The notes beneath the pieces were generated by a model. It had not been told where the DNA came from and did no database searches. It saw only the letters and a list, made by a program, of their open reading frames with translations. A stretch of DNA of 64,000 nt from Candidatus Marinarcus aquaticus. Lineage in GTDB: Bacteria; Campylobacterota; Campylobacteria; Campylobacterales; Arcobacteraceae. The stretch lies in the NCBI RefSeq assembly GCF_004116335.1, contig NZ_PDKN01000001.1:62001-126000 (forward strand). The letters are read 5' to 3'. Positions within the stretch are counted from its first letter, which is position 1. The number at the start of each line of letters is the position of its first letter. Positions 34,359 to 43,013 of the stretch are shown here, piece after piece. The position numbers and the translations under genes were made by a program.

Positions 34359-36191
34359 ATGTTGGAAAAAAGTCAAATAGCAAAAAAAGAGATAACTCTT
34401 TTATATGTAGAAGATGAAGAATTTATTCGAAATGAACTCACCTCCGTCTTTGAAATGATTGCACACAAGGTAATTGTGGCAACTGATGGTCAAGAGGGAT
34501 TTGAAGCGTTTAAAAAAAATGACGTAGATTTGATTATTACTGACATTAATATGCCCAATATGAATGGGTTTGAGATGTTAAAAGCCATTCGTGAAATCAG
34601 AAGTGATGTTCCAGCAATCATTCTTTCTGCGTACAGTCAATCAGATTTTATTCGAAAAGCCAATGAAATTGATTCTATTAATGAATATTTGATCAAACCT
34701 GTAGATATTTCACTGCTTTTAAATAAAATCAATAAAATCATTCAAAAAGTAGAAGCCAAGCGGGCACATAAAGAGTTGGTCAAACTGCTTGAACAGTATA
34801 AACTGGCAGTTGACAGCAGTTCAATTGTATCAAAAACCGATTCTAAGGGTATTATTACGTATGTCAATGATGTTTTTTGTGAAATCTCTGGTTATAGTAA
34901 AAAAGAACTTCTGGGTAAAAATCATAATATTCTACGTCATCCTGACATGCCAAAAGAGACATTTAAAGAGTTGTGGACGACGATTAAAACTGAGAAAAAA
35001 CTCTGGCAAGGAAAGATAAAAAATCGGACCAAAGAGGGTGGATATTATATTGTAGAAGCCACTATTGTACCTATTTTAAACGAAGAGGGTGAGGTGCAAG
35101 AGTATATTGCCATGCGTTATGACATCACGGAGCTTGAAGCCTATAAAGAGTTACTTGAAGGTCAAGTAGCCACTTCACAAGACTCCTTACAAAGTAAAGT
35201 GCATACCATTAAAGAGTATGAAAAAATCATGGATTTAAGCATGGGGCAAATTCGTATTGCGTTAAATGGAGATATTTTATTTATAAATGAGCAGATGCAA
35301 ACTATTTTACAAATGAGACAAGATCAAGCGGTACAAACAACATTTAATGAACTGTTTGAAAAAGAATCTTTTGATGACATTACAACTCAAATTAAAAAAG
35401 AGGACTTTTTTAAAGGCACCATTAAAGGAACAAACAAGCAAGGCGAAAAGTTTTTTTTAGATATGACGCTTCGAGCTATTCACAGTTTAGATGGTATTAC
35501 AACACAATATTTAGGAATGGCAAAAGACATTACGCCCACTATTTTATTGCATCAAGAGATTGAAGATACTCAAAAAGATGTGATTTTCTCTTTAGGTACC
35601 ATTGGAGAAGCTCGAAGTAAAGAGACAGGGAACCACGTAAAACGTGTGGCAGAGTACTCATATTTGTTGGCTAAAAAACTCAATTTAAGTGAAGCAGAGG
35701 CACAACTTATTCGAATGGCTTCACCGATGCATGATATTGGGAAAGTGGGTATTCCCGATGCCATTTTAAATAAACCGGGGAAACTCACGGCTGAAGAGTG
35801 GAACCTCATGCAAACACACGCCACGATTGGGTATGAGATGTTGAAAAACTCCAATCGAGAAATTCTTAAAGCTTCAGCAGTGGTCGCGCATGAGCATCAC
35901 GAAAAATGGAATGGGAAAGGGTATCCCAGAGGTCTTAAAGCCGAAGAAATTCATATCTTTGGACGAATCACTGCCGTAGCAGATGTCTTTGATGCATTAG
36001 GAAGTGACCGCTGTTATAAAAAAGCGTGGCCTTTAGAGAAAATTTTAAGGATGTTTGAAGAGGAAAAAGCTGAACACTTTGATCCTAAAGTTATTGAGGT
36101 CTTTTTTGATAATCTGGATGAATTTTTAGCCATACGTGATACGTATAATGACGAATATGTTGATGAAGAAGAGCTTGAGGCTTTAAGATAG
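34359..36191 (+). CDS. REC-PAS-PAS-HD-GYP regulator, probable c-di-GMP phosphodiesterase
   Basis: 610 aa. Receiver at ~12-130 (LIITDINMPNMNG). First PAS ~150-260 is of the Aer type (GKNHNILRHPDMPKETF, with the RHPDMP flavin segment intact). A second PAS-like region spans ~290-400. The C-terminal HD-GYP domain has H458-D459 (MHDIGK), EHHEKWNGKGYPRG and ITAVADVFDAL, all intact, so c-di-GMP hydrolysis is expected. It sits between AMMECR1 (10 bp) and the radical SAM gene (4 bp), an unusual position suggesting shared control or function. Confidence 0.88.
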   Translation: MLEKSQIAKKEITLLYVEDEEFIRNELTSVFEMIAHKVIVATDGQEGFEAFKKNDVDLIITDINMPNMNGFEMLKAIREIRSDVPAIILSAYSQSDFIRKANEIDSINEYLIKPVDISLLLNKINKIIQKVEAKRAHKELVKLLEQYKLAVDSSSIVSKTDSKGIITYVNDVFCEISGYSKKELLGKNHNILRHPDMPKETFKELWTTIKTEKKLWQGKIKNRTKEGGYYIVEATIVPILNEEGEVQEYIAMRYDITELEAYKELLEGQVATSQDSLQSKVHTIKEYEKIMDLSMGQIRIALNGDILFINEQMQTILQMRQDQAVQTTFNELFEKESFDDITTQIKKEDFFKGTIKGTNKQGEKFFLDMTLRAIHSLDGITTQYLGMAKDITPTILLHQEIEDTQKDVIFSLGTIGEARSKETGNHVKRVAEYSYLLAKKLNLSEAEAQLIRMASPMHDIGKVGIPDAILNKPGKLTAEEWNLMQTHATIGYEMLKNSNREILKASAVVAHEHHEKWNGKGYPRGLKAEEIHIFGRITAVADVFDALGSDRCYKKAWPLEKILRMFEEEKAEHFDPKVIEVFFDNLDEFLAIRDTYNDEYVDEEELEALR

Positions 36192-36195
36192 TGTC

Positions 36196-37185
36196 ATGAA
36201 TTATTATGAAGAAGTCAACGGAAAACTTGTCTGTCTTCTTTGTAATCACTATTGCCAATTAAAAAAAAAACAAACGGGTTTGTGTGGGGTGAATAAAAAT
36301 ACTGGAGATAAAATTGAGTGTTTGGTGTATGGATATATTGCAGCCTTAAATATTGACCCCATAGAGAAAAAGCCACTCTATCACTTTTTACCGGCAAGCA
36401 GATCGCTTTCTTTGGGAACAGTAGGGTGTAATTTTAAGTGTGCCTTTTGCCAAAACTGGGGCATCTCACAAGAAAAAGAGATCAATAAAGAACAGTATAT
36501 TCCACCTCGTTATATTGTTGATCTAGCACTTTCTCATCACTGTCAATCAATTTCATATACGTACAATGAACCTACGATATTTTATCCCTATGCCAAAGAG
36601 ATTGCAAAGTTGGCACACGAAGAAGGTCTTAAAAATGTGTTTGTCAGTAATGGGTTTGAAAGTTTAGAAGTGGTCAATGACATGGCAGGTTTGATTGATG
36701 CTGTGAATATTGATTTAAAAACTTTTAATGAAAATTATTATAAAAAGTTAGGTGGAAGTTTAGACATTGTTTTAAGAAATTTGGAACTTTTTAAAGAGAA
36801 AAATATCTGGACAGAAGTGACGACACTTATTGTACCAACTAAAAATGATACGCCTGAAGAGTTGGAATCCCTTGCGCGATTTATTAAAGAAAAAGTGGGA
36901 GAAACAACACCTTGGCATATCAGTGCTTTTCATCCCGATTATAAAGAGAAAAAGTTGCCTCCCACTTCGTTTGAATCGTTGAATAAAGCGTATGAAATTG
37001 GTAAAAAAGTAGGTTTAAAGTATGTTTATCGCGGCAATGTTTCTGTCAATAATGACACCTTGTGTTCACACTGTCAAAATGTGTTGATACAAAGAGAACG
37101 TATGCAAGTAGTACAAAACCATCTAAAAAATGGTCAATGCCAAGTTTGCGGTAAGCCATTGGAAGGAGTTTATAATGAAACATAG
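36196..37185 (+). CDS. AmmeMemoRadiSam system radical SAM enzyme
   Basis: 329 aa, related to pyruvate formate-lyase-activating enzymes. The cluster motif CNFKCAFC (C-x3-C-x2-C) lies around residues 80-87 (LGTVGCNFKCAFCQNWG). Extra cysteines occur at the N-terminus (CLLCNHYC, GLCGVN) and C-terminus (CSHC, CQVC), probably for zinc or further clusters. AdoMet-derived radical chemistry is certain by family; the substrate is unknown. It overlaps the MEMO gene by 11 bp. Confidence 0.9.
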   Translation: MNYYEEVNGKLVCLLCNHYCQLKKKQTGLCGVNKNTGDKIECLVYGYIAALNIDPIEKKPLYHFLPASRSLSLGTVGCNFKCAFCQNWGISQEKEINKEQYIPPRYIVDLALSHHCQSISYTYNEPTIFYPYAKEIAKLAHEEGLKNVFVSNGFESLEVVNDMAGLIDAVNIDLKTFNENYYKKLGGSLDIVLRNLELFKEKNIWTEVTTLIVPTKNDTPEELESLARFIKEKVGETTPWHISAFHPDYKEKKLPPTSFESLNKAYEIGKKVGLKYVYRGNVSVNNDTLCSHCQNVLIQRERMQVVQNHLKNGQCQVCGKPLEGVYNET

Positions 37186-37972
37186 AAAAGCGAGTTTTTC
37201 AGGAAGTTTTTATCCCAACAGTGCCAAAGAGATTGAAAAAATGATTGTGCAAATGCGTGTAAGTAATGAGACACAAACAGACATGCATGATATTAAAGCG
37301 ATGATTGCGCCACATGCGGGGTATATTTACAGTGGGTATACCGCCAATAAAGCATACAGTTTGGTGCAAGAACACAACGTGCATCCTAAACGTATTGTGG
37401 TCATTGGTCCATCTCATCGTATCTATTTAAAGGGGGCCAGTATTGCCTTGTATGATGATTATGAGACCCCTTTAGGAGATATCAGTATTGATTATGAGTT
37501 CTCTGCAAAACTCAAAGAGCAGTTTGATGAACTCTCTTTTAACCCATTGGCACACAGTGAGCACTCGACTGAAACGCAGATGCCTTTTATTAAAACCTAT
37601 TTTCCTAATACGCAAGTTGTAGAGATTGTGTATGGGGATATTTCAGTAGAGAGCTTGTGTGATATCATCAGAGAAATTATGGTACAATCGCACACTTTTA
37701 TTGTCATCAGTACAGACTTAAGCCATTTTCATACTCAAGAAGAGGCCAACATCTTAGATGCACAGTTTTTAAAAGCGATTGAAACAATGGATATTGAAGC
37801 ACTTGAAACAAAGTGTGAAGCCTGTGGTATTACAGGGGTTGAGGCATTGATTCAATGGGCAAAAGAGAATAAGTTACAAACACAAGTATTGGATTATCGA
37901 ACCAGTATGAATACCAACCACGATGCTTCTAAAGTGGTGGGATACACATCAGCAATCATTGGAGAGAGATAG
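37175..37972 (+). CDS. MEMO-family protein (AmmeMemoRadiSam system B)
   Basis: 265 aa from ATG 37175, preceded by AGGAG. An in-frame start 45 nt upstream would lie inside the radical SAM gene without homology. The MEMO metal-site residues are in place: H47 (APHAGY), H81 (GPSHR) and C217 (ACGITG), with H184/H186 in DLSHFH. Human MEMO1 is reported as a metal-binding redox protein of the same fold as ring-opening dioxygenases. It closes the trio; the YdcF-like gene follows with no gap. Confidence 0.9.
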   Translation: MKHRKASFSGSFYPNSAKEIEKMIVQMRVSNETQTDMHDIKAMIAPHAGYIYSGYTANKAYSLVQEHNVHPKRIVVIGPSHRIYLKGASIALYDDYETPLGDISIDYEFSAKLKEQFDELSFNPLAHSEHSTETQMPFIKTYFPNTQVVEIVYGDISVESLCDIIREIMVQSHTFIVISTDLSHFHTQEEANILDAQFLKAIETMDIEALETKCEACGITGVEALIQWAKENKLQTQVLDYRTSMNTNHDASKVVGYTSAIIGER

Positions 37973-38695
37973 ATGGCATTTACATTAAAAAAAGTCATTT
38001 CATTTTTTTTAATGCCATTATCGATTATTGCGATACTTTTTTTTATAGGGTTGTATTTTTTTTGGACAAGAAGATATAACAAAGCCAATGTGGTTTTAGT
38101 CACTACATTTTTACTGTTTTTACTCGTTGGGTTTGCACCACTTTCCAATATGTTGGTCAAACCTTTAGAGAATCGTTATCATACAGTAGAGACCTATGAT
38201 GAAAATATTGAGTATATTTTACTGTTGGGTGGAAACTTTAAAACGAGAGGCGATGAAGCGCTTCGTTTGTATCATCAACATGAAGATATTAAAATTATTA
38301 CTTCAGGGTATGGAGGATACAATCCCATCAGTGATGCAAAAAGTGCGGCACTTAAGCTGATGGATGTGGGTATTCCAAAAGAGGACATCTTGGTTGAAGA
38401 AAAGAGTCAAGATACGCATGAAGAAGCTTTAATGATGAAGCAATATGTTCAAGACCGACCTTTTTATTTGGTCACCTCTGCACTTCATATGCCAAGAGCC
38501 ATGTTGCTTTTTGAACAAGAAGGTTTAAAGCCCATTGCAGCACCCACGGATTTTATCCAAGTGCAACATTTAGGGATGTTAAAACTTTTCAATGCTAACA
38601 ATATACTTATCACGCAAAGAGCAATGCATGAGTATATTGGTATCGTATATACCCAGATAAAAGAGGGTATTAAAACATTAAAAGGGTTTTTATAA
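37973..38695 (+). CDS. YdcF/ElyC-like DUF218 membrane protein
   Basis: 240 aa. Two membrane helices near the N-terminus (~12-32 and ~38-57) and a DUF218 domain: YILLLGGNF, IITSGYGG, VEEKSQDTHEEALMM, YLVTSALHMPRA. This is the ElyC/SanA/YdcF family, linked in other bacteria to envelope and lipid-carrier homeostasis. It abuts both neighbours without gap, so it is part of the operon. Specific role unknown. Confidence 0.82.
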   Translation: MAFTLKKVISFFLMPLSIIAILFFIGLYFFWTRRYNKANVVLVTTFLLFLLVGFAPLSNMLVKPLENRYHTVETYDENIEYILLLGGNFKTRGDEALRLYHQHEDIKIITSGYGGYNPISDAKSAALKLMDVGIPKEDILVEEKSQDTHEEALMMKQYVQDRPFYLVTSALHMPRAMLLFEQEGLKPIAAPTDFIQVQHLGMLKLFNANNILITQRAMHEYIGIVYTQIKEGIKTLKGFL

Positions 38696-39454
38696 TTGAG
38701 TCATTATATTGAGATAAAAAATTTATCATACTCTTATGACCAATCACAAAATGTGATTGAGAACATTAATTTAGATATTGAACCAAGTGATTTTTTGGCC
38801 ATCATTGGTCCCAATGGTGGAGGAAAATCGACATTATTAAAACTGATTTTAGGATTATTAAAACCTAAAACAGGACAAATAAAACTCAATGTCAAACGTG
38901 AAAGTATTGGTTATGTTCCTCAAAACACCAATTTAAATGTGAACTTTCCAATTACTGCATTAGAAGTCGTATTGATGGGACACATCGGTTCTAAAAGACC
39001 TCTTTTAGGTTACAGCAAAGAGGAAGTAGAGTGTGCCATGCATTCGCTTAAACAAGTAGGTATGCATGAGTTTGCACAAAAGAAGATTGGGGATTTATCA
39101 GGTGGTCAACGGCAACGTGTCTTTATTGCACGTGCATTGTGTGCACACCCTAAAATCATACTCTTAGATGAACCCACTGCAAGTATTGATGTCAAAGGGC
39201 AACAAGCCATTTATGATTTACTCAAAGAGTTGAGTAACAACATTGCGATTGTGGTGGTCAGCCATGATATCTCTGTATTGTTACATTATGCAAAAAACGT
39301 GGCGCACATCAATAAGAGTTTGGTCTATCACCCTTTAAATGAGATGCAAGAGAGTATTCCCAAAGAGGGGCATTTGTGTGAAGTGGAGCTTTTATCTGCG
39401 TTGGGTAATCACCATGTGTGTGGATGCAGTCATGAAAAAGGGGAGTCATGTTAG
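38696..39454 (+). CDS. znuC: Zinc/manganese-type ABC transporter ATPase
   Basis: 252 aa from a TTG start directly after the previous stop. Walker A GPNGGGKSTLLK, LSGGQRQRVFIARAL and LLDEPTASID are intact. The metal-transporter group is shown by NFPITALEVVLMGH and by the partner permease. The C-terminus HHVCGCSHEKGESC is rich in His and Cys and could bind the transported metal. It overlaps the permease gene by 7 bp. No periplasmic binding protein gene is present in the window. Confidence 0.85.
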   Translation: MSHYIEIKNLSYSYDQSQNVIENINLDIEPSDFLAIIGPNGGGKSTLLKLILGLLKPKTGQIKLNVKRESIGYVPQNTNLNVNFPITALEVVLMGHIGSKRPLLGYSKEEVECAMHSLKQVGMHEFAQKKIGDLSGGQRQRVFIARALCAHPKIILLDEPTASIDVKGQQAIYDLLKELSNNIAIVVVSHDISVLLHYAKNVAHINKSLVYHPLNEMQESIPKEGHLCEVELLSALGNHHVCGCSHEKGESC

Positions 39455-40245
39455 AGGCATTGCAATTTGAGTTTATGCAAAATGCACTGTTAGCAGGAAT
39501 ATTAATCTCCATTGCTGTAGGCATCATTGGGTCCCTAGTAGTAGTGAATAAAATCACCTTTTTAGCAGGTGGGATTGCTCACAGTTCGTATGGAGGAATA
39601 GGTATTGCTATTTTTTTAGGTATTCCTGTTTTATTTGGTGCAACCGTATTTGCTGTTATAACAGCTATGATCATTTCATATTTGACCATACAAAACCGAA
39701 GTCGTATGGACTCTATCATTGGTATTATGTGGGCAGCTGGTATGGCCATAGGTATTATTTTTGTAGATTTAACGCCAGGGTATAATGTGGATTTGATGAG
39801 TTATCTTTTTGGCTCAATCATTGCAGTACCACAAGGCGATATTATCTACATGGGGATACTTAATGTGGTTATTATAGCCGTGGTACTATTTTACTACAGA
39901 GAGTTCTTGGCCATTTCTTATGACAGAGAGTTTGCAAAATTACGAGGAATAAATGTAGAGTTTTTCTATACACTGCTTTTAGTGTTGGCCAGTTTAACGG
40001 TTGTTGCAGCTATAAAAGTGGTGGGACTTATTTTGGTCATTGCTCTATTAACCATACCCACTTACTTAGCTGAGATGTTTGCCAAGCGACTCTCTATGAT
40101 GATGATTTTAAGTTCAGTGATGGCCTTGATATTTACAATGTCGGGTCTGTTTGTATCGTACCGTTTTGATATCAGTTCAGGTGCCAGTATTATCATGGTT
40201 GCAATCGTTGCTTTAGTTGTAATTAAATTATTTAAAAAAGAGTAA
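39448..40245 (+). CDS. znuB: Zinc/manganese-type ABC transporter permease
   Basis: 265 aa with about eight membrane helices. The family motif GGIAHSSYGGIGIAIFLGIPV (~40-60) and the coupling region around FAKLRGINVEFFY are seen; KVVGLILVIALLTIPT is typical of ABC-3 metal permeases. It pairs with the ATPase to import Zn2+ or Mn2+. The cognate binding protein must be encoded elsewhere. Confidence 0.87.
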   Translation: MLEALQFEFMQNALLAGILISIAVGIIGSLVVVNKITFLAGGIAHSSYGGIGIAIFLGIPVLFGATVFAVITAMIISYLTIQNRSRMDSIIGIMWAAGMAIGIIFVDLTPGYNVDLMSYLFGSIIAVPQGDIIYMGILNVVIIAVVLFYYREFLAISYDREFAKLRGINVEFFYTLLLVLASLTVVAAIKVVGLILVIALLTIPTYLAEMFAKRLSMMMILSSVMALIFTMSGLFVSYRFDISSGASIIMVAIVALVVIKLFKKE

Positions 40246-40247
40246 AA

Positions 40248-41093
40248 ATGAATGAATATATAAAGTTGGGGGAAATGAACCAACTTAAAATTGACCGTGT
40301 AAGTGAACCAGGCGTTTACTTAGTGAGTCAAACCCAAGATGAATCGGTTTTATTACCCAATGCCTATATTACATCTAAGATGCAAATAGGGGATATTTTA
40401 GAGGTTTTTATTTATACCGATTCAGAAGACCGTTTGGTTGCCACAACTCAAACGCCTTATGTTAAAAAAGATGAATTTGCACTTTTAGAAGTCGTAGACA
40501 GCTCAAAGTTTGGTGCATTTATGGACATGGGATTGTCCAAAGATCTGCTGGTGCCTAAAAACAGACAAAAAACACCTTTTAAAGTAGGCGAAAAACGTTT
40601 TGTGCGTGTCATTGAAGATGAAAAAACCAATCGACTCATTGGTGTAGAGAAGTTCGCCTCTTTTTTAAAAAAAGCCACAGGTCTATTTGAAGTCAATGAT
40701 GAGGTTGAAATTTTGCTTTTTGCTAAAACTCCATTAGGGTTTAAAGTGGTTGTGAATAACAACTATGAAGGTATGATTTTTCATAATGAGATTTTTGAAA
40801 TGGTACATGTGGGAGATAAAAGAAAAGCTTATATTAAAAATGTCAGAGAAGATGGGAAACTTGATATTGCTTTACAACAAATTGGTTCAAAAAGTAACGA
40901 TGATGCACAAAATAAAATATTATCTTATCTTGAACAAAATAGTGGTTTCATGGAGTTTACATCAAAAAGCGATGCCGAAGATATTAAAAAAACGTTTGGT
41001 TTGAGCAAGAAAAATTTTAAAGCTTCATTGACAAAACTGCTGTCACTAGATAGAATTGAAAATGTACAAAATGGTGTGAAACTTAAGAAGTGA
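40248..41093 (+). CDS. CvfB-like S1-domain RNA-binding protein
   Basis: 281 aa. A series of S1-type OB folds: residues ~5-65, ~70-135 (KFGAFMDMGLSKDLLVP) and ~150-215 (GFKVVVNNNYEGMIFHNEIF), then a winged-helix-like C-terminus (KKTFGLSKKNFKASLTKLL). The order S1-S1-S1-WH matches CvfB/YitL. Such proteins affect virulence-gene and RNA expression in Gram-positives. Last gene of the long operon, 2 bp after znuB. Confidence 0.82.
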   Translation: MNEYIKLGEMNQLKIDRVSEPGVYLVSQTQDESVLLPNAYITSKMQIGDILEVFIYTDSEDRLVATTQTPYVKKDEFALLEVVDSSKFGAFMDMGLSKDLLVPKNRQKTPFKVGEKRFVRVIEDEKTNRLIGVEKFASFLKKATGLFEVNDEVEILLFAKTPLGFKVVVNNNYEGMIFHNEIFEMVHVGDKRKAYIKNVREDGKLDIALQQIGSKSNDDAQNKILSYLEQNSGFMEFTSKSDAEDIKKTFGLSKKNFKASLTKLLSLDRIENVQNGVKLKK

Positions 41094-41115
41094 AATAATT
41101 CATTTGTACTTTTTT

Positions 41116-41142
41116 GAATTAAGATAAATTTTATCCTAATTC
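41116..41142. promoter_or_regulatory. 27-bp palindrome in the tpx promoter (Fur/PerR-like operator candidate)
   Basis: GAATTAAGATAAA-T-TTTATCCTAATTC: 13-bp arms with one mismatch. It ends 2 bp upstream of a perfect TATAAT box (41145-41150), so it overlaps the -35/spacer region. The AT-rich GATAAA...TTTATC core resembles Fur-family (Fur/PerR) sites. Confidence 0.5.
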
Positions 41143-41144
41143 AT

Positions 41145-41150
41145 TATAAT
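41145..41150 (+). promoter_or_regulatory. TATAAT -10 box of tpx
   Basis: Perfect hexamer 33 bp ahead of the tpx start codon, adjacent to the palindrome. Transcription would begin near 41157. Confidence 0.6.
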
Positions 41151-41183
41151 TTTGAACTTTAATCTTAAACACAAGGAAAAATT

Positions 41184-41720
41184 ATGGCAACAACTAAGTT
41201 AAAAGGTAATGTTGTAAATTTAGCAGGAACTGAAGTTAACGTTGGTGATAAAGCACCAGTAGTTAAAGTAGTAGCGCAAGACTTATCTGAAGTACAAATT
41301 GGTGGAGAACAAGGAAAAGCACAAATCGTTGTGGTTGTACCTTCATTAGACACACCAGTATGTGCAGCTGAAACAAGAAAGTTCAACGAAGAGGCTGCTA
41401 AAGTTGAAAATGCTGAAGTGGTAGTAGTTTCAATGGACTTACCTTTTGCAATGGGGAGATTCTGTACAACAGAAGGAATTGAAAACTTAAAAGTTGGATC
41501 AGACTTTAGAAATAAAGATTTAGCCAATGCATATGGTGTTTTAATTGCGGATGGACCATTATCAGGTGTTACTTGTAGAGCAATCTTTGTTATCAATGCA
41601 AGCGGTGTTGTAACATATAAAGAGATTTGCCCAGAAATCACTGAAGAACCAAACTATGATGAAGCATTAGCAGCCATTAAATCTGCAACTTCTACTTCTT
41701 GTTGTGGGACTTGTCAATAA
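41184..41720 (+). CDS. tpx: Thiol peroxidase
   Basis: 178 aa. Peroxidatic C60 in SLDTPVCAAETRKF and resolving C94 in FAMGRFCTTEG match atypical 2-Cys Tpx, with R127-region TCRAIFVI. It reduces hydrogen and alkyl peroxides using thioredoxin. The C-terminus carries an extra SCCGTCQ tail with three cysteines not needed for the standard cycle. Single gene with its own promoter and operator-like palindrome, followed by a terminator hairpin. Confidence 0.93.
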   Translation: MATTKLKGNVVNLAGTEVNVGDKAPVVKVVAQDLSEVQIGGEQGKAQIVVVVPSLDTPVCAAETRKFNEEAAKVENAEVVVVSMDLPFAMGRFCTTEGIENLKVGSDFRNKDLANAYGVLIADGPLSGVTCRAIFVINASGVVTYKEICPEITEEPNYDEALAAIKSATSTSCCGTCQ

Positions 41721-41753
41721 TCAATTTTTTATATCTATAAAAAAGATACAATA

Positions 41754-41800
41754 CTCCTAAGATTTAAACCAGTTTAAATGGTTTGCTTAGGAGTTTTTTT
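41754..41800 (+). terminator. Terminator-like hairpin that contains the ribosome site of the NnrS gene
   Basis: CTCCTAAG (41754-41761) pairs with CTTAGGAG (41786-41793), and AAACCA (41766-41771) with TGGTTT (41779-41784). Seven U (41794-41800) follow, then the NnrS ATG at 41801. The 3' arm holds the AGGAG ribosome site. A second nested palindrome, ATTTAAAC-CA-GTTTAAAT, occupies 41762-41779. It can act as tpx terminator, as attenuator of the next gene, or both. Confidence 0.7.
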
Positions 41801-43006
41801 ATGTTTAAAAATTGGTATCAAAAATTCAGTGCTCAACCACATCAACCTTTTTTTACCTCAGGTATTATTCTTTTTATTCTTTTTTTAGGATTACTTTTTG
41901 GTGTTTATAACGGCACAGTTACCGTTACAAGTGATGTATTAACTTTTCATGCATACGCTTTTATTTTTGTTATATTTTCACAATTCTTTTTGGGTTTCTT
42001 GTTTGTGGTATTTCCACGTTTTTTAATGCAAGCCAATATTGCCCCCAAACGGTATATGACACAATTTATATTTTATGGTTTAGGAAGTATTCTGTTTTTT
42101 GTAGGACTTTTACTCTCTAAACCTTTATATTTGGTTGGTATGTTTGTATTAATTTTAACTCAAACTGCAAGTTTTATTGTCCTTTATAGAACTTATAAAA
42201 ATTCATTAATGAAAGAGAAGTATGATGCAAAATGGGTCTTAGTAGGATACGTATCAGGACTGATTTCACATGCAGTTTTTATTCTTTCACAGTTTTCTTT
42301 TGAATATGCTACAAAGATAGAACATCTCACAATTGTTTCAGGCTTTTATCTCTATTTATTTGTGGTTGTTTTTACCATTTCGCAACGAATGGTTCCTTTT
42401 TTTACTTCCATGAAAGTTGTTGGATATAGCATCAATAAATCCAAATATTTAATGGAAAAAGTGTATGGTTTATTGGTGTTTAAAGTACTCTTGATTACAC
42501 TCGACCAACCTTCATTATATTTGCTTGCTGATTTTCCTTTATTGATACTGTTTGTGTATGAATTGTACAGATGGAAATTACCACTGTTTAAAGTGAGTGC
42601 AATTATGTGGGTGCTTTTCATCTCTTTATATTGGATACCTGTGGGATTTTTGATTGCGTGTGTGCAAGATGTGGCTTATTTGATGAACAGCACGTTTGTG
42701 TTTGAACAAGCATCACTGCATGCATTTGCTGTGGGCTATTTTGTAACTGTACTTATTGGTTTTGGTACACGTGTTGTTTTAGGACACTCTGGACAAACCC
42801 CACATGCAGACAGATGGGCTGTTGCAATGTTTATCTTTATTCAAGCCGTTGTATTGGTTCGTTTGTGGGCGAGTATTTCAATCAACTTTGAAGCGGATTA
42901 TATTTTTTGGATCAATCACAGTGCTCTTTTACTTATCATTGGATTGCTTGCTTGGAGTGTGAAATATCTGCGTATCTTAATTAAAGGACATACTCCTGAA
43001 CACTAA
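41801..43006 (+). CDS. NnrS-family multi-pass membrane protein
   Basis: 401 aa from the ATG at 41801; a TTG start at 41783 inside the hairpin is also in frame. About 12 membrane helices. The N-terminus KFSAQPHQPFFTSGI, the TFHAYAFIFVIFSQFFLGFLF-type helix and late GFGTRVVLGHSGQ are NnrS signatures. NnrS proteins are heme/copper membrane proteins that protect against nitric-oxide stress. Its ribosome site lies in a hairpin immediately upstream. Confidence 0.82.
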   Translation: MFKNWYQKFSAQPHQPFFTSGIILFILFLGLLFGVYNGTVTVTSDVLTFHAYAFIFVIFSQFFLGFLFVVFPRFLMQANIAPKRYMTQFIFYGLGSILFFVGLLLSKPLYLVGMFVLILTQTASFIVLYRTYKNSLMKEKYDAKWVLVGYVSGLISHAVFILSQFSFEYATKIEHLTIVSGFYLYLFVVVFTISQRMVPFFTSMKVVGYSINKSKYLMEKVYGLLVFKVLLITLDQPSLYLLADFPLLILFVYELYRWKLPLFKVSAIMWVLFISLYWIPVGFLIACVQDVAYLMNSTFVFEQASLHAFAVGYFVTVLIGFGTRVVLGHSGQTPHADRWAVAMFIFIQAVVLVRLWASISINFEADYIFWINHSALLLIIGLLAWSVKYLRILIKGHTPEH

Positions 43007-43013
43007 ACAAAGA

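Noticed and set aside
34359-36191. HD-GYP gene as a recent insertion into the AmmeMemoRadiSam cluster
   Set aside because: Spacing to both neighbours is tight (10 and 4 bp) and codon use looks like the surroundings, so I see no sign of recent transfer.
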